Of a DNA stretch of 64,000 nucleotides, positions 26,601-40,500 are shown piece after piece. Origin of the DNA: Eonycteris spelaea (lineage: Eukaryota; Chordata; Mammalia; Chiroptera; Pteropodidae). The stretch is taken from contig PUFA01000092.1 of the NCBI GenBank assembly GCA_003508835.1, forward strand, positions 4,588,001 to 4,652,000, written 5' to 3'. Numbering within the stretch: the stretch's first letter is position 1; the number at the start of each line of letters is the position of its first letter. The translations under genes and the position numbers were made by a program. The notes below the pieces were generated by a model that ran no database searches, was not told where the DNA came from, and worked only from the letters and a program-made list of their open reading frames with translations.

Positions 26601-29600
26601 TAAACACTAAGATAAATTGGTAATACTGTTTATTATGAGTCTTTTGTTTGATATCTTATTCTTTTCATATAGTCTGTCCAAAGTGTCCATTCCAGAGACC
26701 CTCTGGTGTCAGATGAGAAGAGTTCTGAACTTATTACTGATTCAATAACCGTGAAGAGTAAAACGAAATCAATCTTCTGAGAAAATTAGGTGAGAGTGAC
26801 AAAATTAATAGACTTACTTCTTTAATTAACTGCTTTGTTGCTTATGAATACTAACCAGCCACCTAAGATTTGAAATATATGACTGTGTCCGTGTCCCTTT
26901 ATCTTGTATTTCAGCTGAATTATATAGAATTATATAGAGTGTACAAAAATTATTACATTTTTAGCAAAGGAAGTTTTTTTTTGCTTAGAAAGTGCATAAA
27001 AGGAATAGTGAAGGGAAAGTACATTGGAGCTGAGTTATATTCTCAATTGGCTTTTGACAGATACTTTCTGGAAAAGGCACAAAAGCTGTATTTCCGTGAC
27101 AATTCTCCTTTTCATCTCGTGTCAAACATTTGATTTTCCACCATATGAGTACTATCATAAATGTTCTAAGGATATAGGGCCCCAGGAAGGTTGCCATCCC
27201 ATGTAGGAGATATACTGCTAAATATAATGCTGAGTGGAATGCAGAGAATGTCATGAGAACCGCATAAACAAAATGTTATGAGAATTCAGAGGCAGGAGAA
27301 ATTTGAGAAACTAATTTGGCTTAGGGGAAATAAGGTAATACTTTGCGGAGTAAAAAAATGAATAATTATTAGGGTTTAAATAGGAAGGAATAGGAGTGAG
27401 AGTATCTCAGGGGGAGGGAATAGCATAAGCAAAAGAATAAAACAACTTAGAAACAAAAAAACTGTCTAGTTATGCTGAAAACCGTAACAGGTAGTATAGA
27501 AATGGGAAATAAGACTTAGTAAACATTGAATGGCTGGTTTAAATTTTTTGTTCTTCTAGATGTCAGAGTACCATTAAAGATTTTTGAACTGGATCATGAA
27601 TTGGGATGATCATTGTCCAAACAAAAGTTGCCAGATTGGATGTAATTTTTTCTTTTACTTGGACTCAGGGAGGGGTACTGGGACAAAACAAGGTTTGCCC
27701 AGACTCATTTTATTTTATCCTGGCTTTCCTGGTTTAAGCCCAGAAAGTCCCATGTCTCATCTCAGGAAAGCCCTCAGTTCCTAGCAAACTAGGATGGTTA
27801 GTCCCCCTAGAAAAGTCTTTTTGCCATTATTTTGATTGGGATTAGATTCTTATCCCTAATATTTGGGGAAAACATTTATATTTTCATGACATCTGTTGTA
27901 AACAAGTATGATTTAAAAATCATATTTACCAAATATGCTTGCTAGTGGTACTTATCCGACACCTAATTTAATGTTTTTAAATGAAGGCTTGTGCCAAAAA
28001 ACTGCCCAAATCATAACTGGCTTAGTCCAATGAAAGAATTTATTCATGCACATTTCTACTGAGTATATTCAGAGGATGAATTGTTGGGTCACAGGCTGTG
28101 CATATGTTCACCTTTAGTAGGAAGTGCCAGATGGTTTTCCATAGTGGTTGTACTTCTGACTAGAAGTTATGTTGCTCTTGCTCCATAGTCTCCTCAGTTG
28201 TTTTATTATTGGATTTTAGTTTTAGGCATTCTGATGCTTGCTGCTAAGTGATAATCTCATTGTGGTTTTACTTTGCATTTCCCTGATGTCTAATGATGTT
28301 GAACATCTTTTTTGTATGTTTATTGGCCATTTGGGTATTCTCTTGTGAAGTACTTGTTGGACTCTCTTATCAATTTTTCTATTGGATTTTCTTTCAGTTT
28401 CTCATTGATTTTTAGGAGATATTTTTATCATCTAGAGACAGATCTTTTGTTGGATATATGTATTGCAAGTGACTTCTCCCATTATGTGGTGAAGAGTTGG
28501 TGAAAAGACATTTTTAATTCACGCATTTTAATTTATTAATCTTTTCTTTTGTAGTGAGTTCTTTCCTTTAAACAAATCTTTTTCTACTCTAAGATCATAA
28601 AGATATTTTCATATATTTTAGAGGATTTGTCATTTTACCTCTCACATTACCTTTCACATTTCACACTTATGTTCTATCTGAAATTAATATTTTTATATAT
28701 TTAAGAGCAAGTGTCAAGATTCTTTTCTTTTTTCCTTTATGATATCCAGTTGATCCAGAAGTACTTATTGAAAAGACCCTCTTTTCCATAACTGAATTGT
28801 TGTAAGTTAGGTGATTGTGTGTGTTGTCTGGTTTTGGACTCTTCTCTGTTCCAGAGTTCTTTTTGTCTCTTTGTGCAATACAATCCTGTTCTAAATACTG
28901 CAGTAAGTCTTTACAGTTGTCAAAAAATCTTCCAACTTTGTTTCTTCATATCTGTGTAAGTCTTCTAACTTTGCTCTTCTTCAGGGCTATGTTAGCGATT
29001 CTAGACCTTTTGGATTTCCACATAAATATTAGAAACTATCAGATTCTGGTTGTTTTTGTTTTTGTTTTTTTAAATGAGATTTTGATTGAGATCTAATGGG
29101 ACAAGCTCACGTCTTAACAGATTCATTTTCTAGTCCACTAACCTGGCATATTCCTTCATTCAAGTAGTCTTTAAAACATTGAGAGAATCGTTTTCTGTGT
29201 TGAGATTTTGCTTATCTTTTGCTAGAGTTATTCCTAAATATTTGATACTTTTTTTGCCATAATAATGAGTGGAATCTTAAAAAATTGTTGTCCTTTACTT
29301 TGTTGCTGATATGTAAAAATGCAACTGATTTTTAGTTATTGGTTTTAGATACAGTGACATTGCTAAATTCACTGATAATTCTATTATTTTCCTTTGGATT
29401 CTTTCATGTCGTTTGAATAATATAACATTTTTTTTTCCTTCCAAGCCTTTTAACTTTCTATATAATGATGAATAGAAGGGATGAAGGTAGCATTCTTGTC
29501 TCATTCTATATTTCAGAGGGAAGCTTTCAGTATTTTACTCATAGATGATAATTTCTGTACATTTTTGTAGCTACACTTTATCAAGTATAAAAACAGAGTG

Positions 29601-32600
29601 CTGCTTTTTACCTAGATTACCATTGGCTTTTTTGTGGCTGAGTTGTAAATTTTATCAAATGCTTTTTTCAGTTTATTAAGTTGATTATATATATTTTTCT
29701 CTATTTTGTTCTTGCGGTAAAATAAATTGATTTTCAAATATTAAGCAAACTGCACTTAGGAATGTACAACTTGGTCATAATTTGTTATCCCTTTTGTATA
29801 TCAATTGCAAATATTTTAAGATTTTTGTTATCTATTGTCATGATAAGAATAGAACATTGAGATTCATAGAATAGTAAATATATTGCTTAAAGACCCTTAA
29901 GAAAGCAAATTGTGGGGCAGTTTAAGGTAAAATTTTTGTAAAAAAGTCAAGGTCTATGAAAAGTAGTGACTTGTCTTTTTATTAATAAGAATTTCTGACA
30001 CATATACATTTTTAAAATATTTATTTATTTACTTGCTTTCTGGTAAAGACCAGAAGCATTTAAATTCATAATGGTCTCTGATAAAAAAAAAGTCTAGGTA
30101 ACAATTTAGGAAGATGGCTGTGTTGCAACTTTGTAAAATTGACTTGCTGAAAGGAAATTGTCAACAACTGGCTTAAGGTTTTTAGTTTCCTGTTTTTAAG
30201 AGCAAATGCTAATACAGTTTGCAATGTGTTCTATTGTTTAGGTTTAATATTGTTATTATAAATGTTCTTGAGTTTTAATGACAATAACAAAAACAATTTC
30301 AGAAACTAAATATGAAGAGCTAAACGTTCCAGAAAGTAACCAGAAACAATGGCAATCTAAGAGAAAGTCAGAATGTGTAAACCAGAATCCTGCTGCTTCT
30401 TCAAACCAGTGGCAGATTCCAGAGATAAGCCGAAAAGTTGATACAGAGGTAACTTTCATTTTCCCTCAAATGGAACATTACCATTGTTAATAATGTGATG
30501 ATCATGTTAAATGTTTTATTTTATTCTATCCTTATGCACCATATTTAGTGGAATAGTTTACTTAAGGGACGTTATTATTACTCACAAAACAATGACCAGT
30601 AATAGTCATATGTTCACAAGAGTGTATGCCAAGTTGAATTCTTTTCTGTTTTCAGTAGTGTTTCTAGATGGCTATTGACTGGTGCAGGGGTCAGCAAACT
30701 ACAGCCTAGGAGTCAAACTGGTTTCCAGTCTGTATGTAAATATGTTTTATTGTGATGCAGTTGTGCCCGTTTATTTTTTTTTAATGTTACAGGGAAGTTG
30801 AGTAATTACAACAGAACTAATCTGATCTACAGAGCCTAAAATGTTCCTGTTTTGCCCTTCACAGAAAATATGCTTATCCCTGACCTAGTGCGATGTGAAC
30901 CAAAGCATTTGACAATTTCCTCTTGTCATCCTCATGGATAAAGTAGAAAATATAGGCTAGACAATGTATGTAAATTTATAGCATTTTGAATGATCATTCT
31001 CAGTGGCTAGGTGCCATTTGCGAAGGAATTATCTAGTAGACTCCTGGAGAGTCATACCTGTTTCAACCCGTGGACATACTTCCCTCACTTTCTTTTCAGT
31101 TATAGTCTAACTCAGTGGTTCTCAAAATATTTTGGTCTTAGAACCCCTTGTAATACTCTTAATTATCAAGACCCCTAAAGAGCTTTTGTTCACATAGGTT
31201 ATATTTACCTGTACTTACTGTATTAGAAAGTAAAACCAAAAATATTAAAAATACTTATTAATATGTTAAAAATAACCCATACACGTGAACATAGATACAC
31301 TTCTATGAAAAATATTTTTTTTTACTGAAGTATAATTGACATAAAGTATTAGTTTCAGGTGTACAACGTAATGTTTTGGTATTTGTATGTATTGTGGAAT
31401 GATCACCACAATAAATCTAGTTAACATCTGTTACCATACTTAGCTACAAATTTTTTTTTGTCTTGTGATGAGAACTTTAAGATCTACTCTCTTACTAACT
31501 TTCTCAAATATGCAATATGGTGTTATTTAGTATAGCCACCATGCTGTACATTACATCCCCATGACTTATTTTATGCCTGGAAGTTTGTATCTTTTGACTA
31601 CCTTCACCCTTCTGACCATGGCCCTTGTGCCCATCCCCACCTCCTCCCCCATCCCACCTCTGGCAAGCAACAATCTATAAGCTTTTTTTAAAAATTATTT
31701 TACATACCAGTGATATATGCAGTATTTATCTTTCTTTGTCTGGCTATTTCACTTGGCATAATGCCCTCAGGGCCCATTCAAGTTGTTGCAAAGAGCAAGA
31801 TTTCATTCTTTAGGCTGAATAATACTCCTGTGAGTGTGTGTATCACATCACATATTCTTCATTTATCCATCACTAGATACTTAGGTTGTCTCCATATCTT
31901 GACTATTATAAATAATGCTGCAGTTAACCTGAGGGAAGGTGTATATATCTTTTTGAATTAGTATTTTCATTTTCTTCTGATAAGTACTCTAAAGTGGAAG
32001 CGCTATGTCATATGGTAATTCTGTTTTTAATTTTTTGAGGAACATCTATACTGTTTTCCATAGTGGCTGCATCAGTTTACATTCCCACCAACCGTGCACA
32101 AGTGTTCCCTTTTCTCCATATCCTTGCCAACATTTGTTATTTCTTGTCTTTTTGATAATAGTCATTCTAATAGGTGTGAGATGATATCTCATTGTGGTTT
32201 GATTGGCTTTTCTGTAATAATTAGTGATGTTTAGCATCTTTTCATATGTCTATCTGTACATCTTCTTTGGAAAAATGTCTGTTCAGGTTTTCTGCCCATT
32301 GTTTAATCAGATTGTTTGTTTTTTTATTGTTGTTTTTGCTATTGAGTTATCTGAATTTTTAATAGATTTTGGATATTAACTCCTTATCAGATATATGATT
32401 TGCAGCTATTTTCTCCCATTCAGTAGGTTACCTTTTCATTTTATTGCTGGTTTTCTTTGCTGTGCATAAGCTTTTTACTTTGAGGTAATCCACTTGTTTA
32501 TTTTCTTTGTTTTTGCTTTTGGTGTCAGATCCAAAAAAATCATCACCAAGACCTATGTCAAGGAGCTTTCCACCTATATTTTCTTCTAGGAGTTTTATGA

Positions 32601-35600
32601 TTTCAGGTCTTATATGCATCTTTGATCCATTTTGAGTTAATTTTTTGTATGGTATAAGATAGTGGTCTAGTTTCATTCTTTTGCATGTGGCTGTCCAATT
32701 TTTCCAGCACCATTTATTGAAGAGACAGTCTTTTCCTATTGCATATTATTGTCTCCTTTGTCATAAATTACTTGACCATGTATTTGTGGCTTTATTTCTG
32801 TATTCTCTATTGTGTTCCCTGATCTATGTGTCTGTTTTAATGCCAATACCATACTGTTTTGATTATCATAGCTTTATAAAATATTTTGAAATCAGGGAAG
32901 TGATGCCTTCAGCTTTGTTCTTCTTTCCTAAGATTGTTTTGGCTATTCAAGGTCTTTTGTAGTTCTATACAAATTTTAGGATTGTTATATTTTTGTGAAA
33001 AATGCCATTGCCATTTGGAATGTTGATAGGGATTGCATTGAATGTGTGGATTGCTTTGTTATTATGGACATTTTAACAATATTTATATTTCCAGTCAATG
33101 AGAATGGAATATCTTTCTATTTATTTGCATCATCCTTTAAATTTTTTTTCATAAATATCTACAATTTTCAGTGTACAGCTTTTTCACTTCCTTGGTTAAA
33201 TTTATTTCTAAGTATTTTATTCTTTTTGATGTAATCATGAATGGAATTGTTTTGTGAATTTTTGGTCATTCATTATTAATATGTAGAAATGCAACAGATT
33301 TTTGCATGTTGATTTTGTATCTTGCAACTTTACTGGATTTGTTAGTTCTAACAGTCTTTTGGTGTAGTCTTCAGGGTTTTCTATATATATTATGTCATCT
33401 GCAAATAGTGACAGTTTTACTTTTTTCTTTTCAATTTAGATGCCTTTTATTTCTTACCTAATTGCTCTGACTGGGACTTCCAATTCTATGTTATTAAATG
33501 TGCGTGGCAAGAGCGGGCATTCTTATCTTATTACTGATCTCAGAGGAAAAGTTTTCAGCTTTTCACCATTGAGTATGATGTTATCTGGGCTTGTCATATA
33601 TGACCTTTATTATGTTGAGTTACATTCTCTCTGAAAAAGTAAGTATTTTTCAAAATGAGATAATTATAGTGAGAAGAGTGGCACTGTTGTACAATTTTTT
33701 AAATGGTTGGCTTACCATTTCTTGTATCTGCTTTTGCATTCAGTCTGTTTTACGTACCTTATAGCCTCAGAAAAACTTCAGTATATACTCAAAAAAGAAT
33801 GAAAGTGAAAAGGACAAATAATGCCTTAGTATGACTAAGAAAATAGTTTTAACCCCTCACACCTCATAAAAGGATCTTGGAGACTACCCTTTCTTTGCTT
33901 TACCTGGATTACTCTTTGGGAACCACCGTAATAAGTAATGAAGTAGATAACAAATATTAAAGGAGGTGAATCCTGACATGTTGAATCATGGGTCATATTA
34001 AACAGCATCTCTTTTCCTTTTGAAACCTGTAATTCAGTAGCATGAAAAGGGAATTTAAAACCATTTATTTGTCATTAGGGAAATGTAACTCAAAACTACG
34101 GGGAGATACTACTCCATATCCACTAAGATAGCTGTGATTAAAAAGAGACAATAACAGGTGGTGGTGAAGAAGTGAAACCCTCACACACTGGTGGTGAGAA
34201 TGTAAAATGTTATAAGATATGTGGAAAATGGAATGGCAGTTCCTCAAAAAGTTAAACAGTTACCGTATGATCCAGCAATTCCTATGTTATACTTAAGAAA
34301 ACTGAAAACATATATCCACAGAAAAGCTTGCATATAAATGTTCATAGCAGCTATTCATAATTGCCAAAAAGTAGAAATAACCCACATATCCATCAGTTAA
34401 ACAAATGTGGTACTCTTAATTTTATTATTTTATTATTCAACAATAAAAAGTAGTAAAGTACTGATTAAGTGCTATATAAGATAGATAAACCTTGAAAACA
34501 GTACGTGGCCTGTCACCAAAGGCCATATATTGTGGGATTCTATTTATAAGAAATGTCCAGAATAGGCAAATCCGTAGAGAGAAAGATTAGTGGTTGCCAC
34601 TAGGACTGGGAGGAGTGGAGAATGGGGGTGAGTGGAAACAGATATGGAGTTTCTTCTTAGGATGATGAAAATGGTCTGTAATTAAATAGTGATGATCACA
34701 TACTCTTGTGAATATATCAAAAACCATTGAATAGTACATGGGAGAAAAAGAAAAAGGGATTAGGCAGTTTCTTGGAGCCGCTCTCTCCAGCAGCCCTCTC
34801 AAGTGGAGGTGGTTGTTTTTGTCTCACATCTCACTTGCATTACAGCTATGCTTCTTGTTGCCATATCCAGACCATTTCTTCTCTTGAAAAAGCCCTGCCC
34901 TTTTGAGGCTTCTGCCTTCTGAATATACCATCCCGTTTCTTGCTCATTGCTGTCATCTCTAAATCTCTAAACATATAATGACTCCTCATCATTCCTTCAA
35001 GATATTAGGCTCTGAATCACTTCAGTTTACTTCAAACCAACAGCTATCATCTTTTTTTCATGGCTTCTATACCCCTATGTATTGCTGGTCCTATACCTAG
35101 CCTCCAAATTCATAACTTCTTTCTTCTTCATAACTATTTCCTTAATTTCAACTTAGCTGCCCATTCCTATATCCTTAATTCTGATCTTTAGATTCTCAAA
35201 TGCAAATATCTTACTTTATGACTAGACTATTTCCACTTTCCTTGCTGAATAATCTTACTATGACAGTTTCTCAGTACCATTCTGACCAAATATAGATGAG
35301 GAAATCTTAAATTAAATGGAAAATTTATCCAGGAAAAGAGACAATAGTGACCATGCTAGCTATCTTCAAAATCTCAAAGGACAGAAATGTAAGAAGTAGA
35401 AGGGACTTACCCATTGTGGTTCTCAAAAGCATAACATGGACCAGGGGGTTAAAATTATAATAGAGAAACTGACTTATAAAACATCTACGATCCTTTCTGA
35501 TGACTAAAGCTGAAATGAACCTCCTTAGACAATAGTGAGTTTCAGTTACTAATACCATTCAGACAAAATTTGGTTCCGTATTTGTTCGAGATGCTATAGA

Positions 35601-37511
35601 ACAGGTGTTGGCAAAGTCTTCTGTAAAAGGTTAATAGGCTTTATAGACCAGATGGTCATTGTTGCAGTTACTCAGCTCCGCCATTATAGCATGAAAACAG
35701 CCATATGACAGTATGTAAACAAATGAGTATAGCTGTGTCCAATAAAATTTTATTTACAAAAACTGGTGGCAGGCCAGATTCAGCCTGCACATTGTAATTT
35801 GCCTATCCTTCCTATGGAGGAGTTCATCAGTGCTTTGGCATTTGTATGTGATAAATTCTACAAACATTATGTCTCTTACGAAGAAGAACACTAGGTAGGT
35901 ATTTGCTATTTCAAATTATGCTAACTAATTAGTGTTTGGCTATTTTCCCCTTAAACATATAAGTGGGGAATGTGATTTTATTGTTTAAAGAAAGACTAGT
36001 TTTTAGAAGCACAGAGTATTTATTTAGTTTATAAAAATTTAATACTGGTTATAATAGACCTGAAGGTCGAGGACATTAGATCCTGTTTTGTTAAACAATA
36101 CTGTGCTTTCCCTCTACTTGTAATCCTTTTGAGCAGAATATTACAGGCTTTAGAATTTAGAAAGAGCAACATTAAAAAGTTATTGAAAGTCTGTAATACA
36201 TATGTCTACTTATTTTAGCATGCTTTGTATTTCATATTTTTATTATTTTTTCTAGAAGTAATGTTTTTGTTTGGTTTAGCAGAAACAAACCACTTTTGAG
36301 CAACCTGCTTCTTTAGCTTCCAAGCAGTCGCCGCCAATATCAATACCTAAAAGGACTGACCAAAAATCTGTTTGTAAGACACCCAGCAGCAGGGCCTTGG
36401 AAGATTACATGAGCTGGTAATTACTTATGGCTCTTAACTTTGTGTAATAGAAATAACATGGACTTTGGGGCCAAATAGATCTTGAGTTGAATCCTGCTCT
36501 GTTCCTTTAAAAGTTTTTTGAATTCATACTATTTTTCTCAACATCATTTTTTTTAAATCTGTTAAAGGGGAGCGGAAAGTGGCTACAAATTATTTTTAAG
36601 GATTGTTGTGAAAGTCTCTTTCATGTTGTAATCTTTACATACACCCTCAATATTCAGTATGCAAAACTTCTTGATAATCATGCATTGCAACATTGATACT
36701 TCTCTGTAATTGGGAGAGATTTTAAGGTTACATTCTTAGAGGGAAAGGGTAGGTATGTTTCATAGCAAATGAGGTATTAATTGAAATGTGATAGTTTCTA
36801 GAGAGATTGTTGTACAGGTGACAGTTCTGGGGATGTTCAGAGGTATACGATGAATGGTTGGGAGTGAGGGATGAGTGAAGAAATTGGATTGTTGGTGCTG
36901 ATAGGAAACAAGGAATGGTGCAAATGTAGATTGATGATATTCAAAGAAAGGAAATAATGGATGTGACACATCATATTCTTTAACTAGTGGCTATTTTAAT
37001 CTATATTTTAACATCTTAGAGGATAACTTAAATCTGATGCCTTTTGCTTTTCATTTTCATAATGTAATTTTCGATGTTAATTAGAAATGGCCTTAGAAGT
37101 TGTATAACCTAGTCTCCTACCTACTACATATTACCTCATTTTATTATACTTAGACTATTTTAAAGGATGATTGCTAACTACAATAATGATGTAGTTTTTC
37201 TTGTGAAATTAGAGTATTTTTTGTCAACAAATATTTGTAGAACTACTTTGTGCCAAGCACCATTCTAGGTACTGAGGAGACAATAGTAAATAAGGCAAGC
37301 AAAGCACAAATGTGAACTGAACAGTGTTAAGCTCAAAGACTGAGTTCTCTGATGTCATTTGGCATTCATATATCTTTGGCAGGCTGCTGTAGAACATTAT
37401 CGTTAGAAAGCACTCTTAATACCTGTGCTCAGCCATAGGACTGACCTTTGCCTTGGATAAGTTCTTACAAAATAACCCAACTCCATATGCCATCTTATTT
37501 ATTTAAAATAA

Positions 37512-37569
<58 letters not shown>

Positions 37570-40500
37570 GTCAGGGGACAAAAATTACTCTCGGGAAGAA
37601 TTCTCCCAAAACAAAATTTCTTGTGTTGGTATATCTAGGATAAAAAATTCAGCTGTATTATGAAAACTGGCTTGGGTTCTGTTTAACGTGCCAGATTTAA
37701 GTTTATGTTCACCTTTTAAAATCACACAAAAACTGATTTAGACTCTTGTTTTTGAATGTTTTAATGTTTTAAATTAAAAAACTGTCTTCCCTAGTTTTAG
37801 AACTCCAGTTGTAAAGAATGACTTTCCACCTGCTTGTCAGTTGTCAACACCTTATAACCAGCCTGCCTGTTTCCAGCAGCAACAGCAGCAAATACTGTTA
37901 CTCCGCTTCAAAATTTACAGGTTTGATAAGCTTTATCTATGATGGTGCTTGTTAAGGTATGATCAATTTCAAAGGCTTTATTATTACAATATCTAGTTGT
38001 TAGGAAAAGTCTTTAGAACTTGTCAATTCTTAGTTCCATTAAGCAAAACTCTTTTCTGATAAGTGTACCTCTTGACTTTGAGAGGTTAGTTATTAAGGAA
38101 GCTAATGAAGTTTTTTTCTATAACTGGCCAGAGGACCCAGTTTAATAGCTAGATAAAACTTCTTTTGTAATCAAGGTTACTTTTTATTTCATTTAACTAA
38201 TTAAGCCAGCTGTTAATGAGCAGCCTCATTTCATTTGGCTGCTGAATATACAGGTAAATTTTTTAAAAAATCAGAATAGCAAGATGAGATGTTACTAGAA
38301 TGTACTATAAAATTTAAAAATTATAAGCAAATTTTTTTACTGGTGAAGCGATTGCATTGCCATCTGTGGAAAAGTTAATTTAGACACTCTCCTGACATAA
38401 ATACTAAAATTGTTTCTAATAACTATCTGAGAGACAGCTTAATACTGATAGAAAGGATGGGCTTTGAAGGGAGGTGTCTGGCCGTGAATCTTGGCCTCAC
38501 TCCTTACCAGCTATATGATATATAAACATATGTTACACACACATATATGTATCTTAAAACAGAACCTAGTACTTAGTAAATAATAAAAATAGCAACAATT
38601 GTTTAAATAATAAAACAGCAAAAAAAAATAACCCATACGTAATTAATTATACATATCAAGAGGTAAGAAAGTTAGATAACAGAAAGTAGAACAGTGGTTA
38701 CCAGGGGCTAGAGGGAGGAGAATGAAGAGTTAATGTCACTGGATATATTTTCAATATAAGATAATGGAAAGTTCTGGAGATGGATGTTGGTAATGGTTGC
38801 ACAACAATGTAAACATACTTGATGCCACTGAATTGTATACTTAAACATGGTTAAAATGGTAAATTTTATGCTATGTGTATTTTACCACAATTTAAAAAAA
38901 ATAGAACAAAAAAATTAGCTGACAATAGATTATACTAAGTATGGGAAGAGTAATAGTGTTTTTAGGATTGAGGCAGTATAATAAATTATAAAGGAGAAAG
39001 AAAGATGGTCAGGTTTGCTTATACATTGATTCAGAACACGTATATTGAGCTATTACTTGGTCAGGTTCTGCTTGAGTTGAAATCTCGGTCAGGTCAAACA
39101 TGTCCAAGTGAAGGGACTTAGAAGGCTTCTAGAAGGGGTCATTGTCAGGAGGGTAGATACTAGAAAGAGGCCAGGGTGTGACTAGAGTTCAAGAAGGGAC
39201 AAGATTGATCCATAGGATCCTGCTGGGCCTTTTACATTTTACCCCAACAGGTATGGGACACTGTAAGACAGGTTAGAGCAGGGAAGTGAACTTACTTGCA
39301 TTTCGAAACAGTTACTCCGGTTGACAGTGAGGAGATGGGCTAATGGGAATGTGGGCTGTCTTATGGAGGAGACCGAACTTCACGTTGGTATTGAATCAGA
39401 AATAGTCAGAGTCACTGCATTCTAAAGACTGTCGGCAGTTAGGAGAAAAGGAAATTGAACTACTTTCTCAGAAATTTTCAGTTTAAGTATGAGGAAGTTC
39501 CAAAAAAGGAGGAGGTGGCGGGATAGTGAAGAATCTTGATGAAATTACGACTTAATAAAAGATAACACATATATCTTTCAAAGCCTAATACTTTTTATAG
39601 AAAACATATTTCATGACTCAACAGTCTCTCAACTCTAGAGGTTAAGGAAATTAGAATTCTTATCTTTTACATTATGTAAAAGATTATGTGAGATAGATTC
39701 TACCATTTGAGATCTAAAGCAGGACTTACTTAGTTAAATTGAGATTTATTCAGACCTTGTTTCAACTTGGTTAATCAGGCTACTCGGGTGCTCTTTGTGT
39801 TTTCACCTTCCTTGTCAGCTCAGACTGAGTCCTCTCATTCCATTCCACCTGTTTAAAGCTTTTATAGGTCCACAGAGAGCTCTAGCATAAGGGAAGGGAA
39901 GAAAGGGAACATATAGTAGATCAGTTGAAAGTCTGCTGAGGAAATGCTGTCGTTCAAATTGAGCAACTTGTTGAACATCACCCAGCAAACAGGGAGCATT
40001 GCTGAAATTTGCATTTGTCGGGTTGACTCTGGAGCTCTTAGCACCCTAGCTCACTGTTTTTCTATAATGTAATGCTAAATGAGAAAAATTGTGTGTTATA
40101 TATATTCAAATATGCAAGGTTTGTATAAGAAGCATTTCATATTATTTGACTCTTTGAATCTTTATGTCTTAATTATTTAGATTTCAGCGTCCTCTTCAAA
40201 TGAATGCATTTCAGTGAAAGGAAGAATTTATTCCATTTTGAAGCAGATAGGAAGTGGAGGTTCAAGTAAGGTAAGAATATTAAATATTTAAGAAACAAAT
40301 GAAAATATCTAAAACTTAACTTTTTTGTCTTTTCACCTTTTTGGTCTCTTTCTTAACTTTTAGGGAGCTATATTATTGCCCTTGAACCAAAAAGTCCATT
40401 CATCCCTGCTCCATTTCCTCTCCCTGATCACGATGTATCTCTTAGGCCCATCTCTTAATTCCAATTCCCTGTTCTTCCCTCTAATGTTCTTTTCCCAAAT

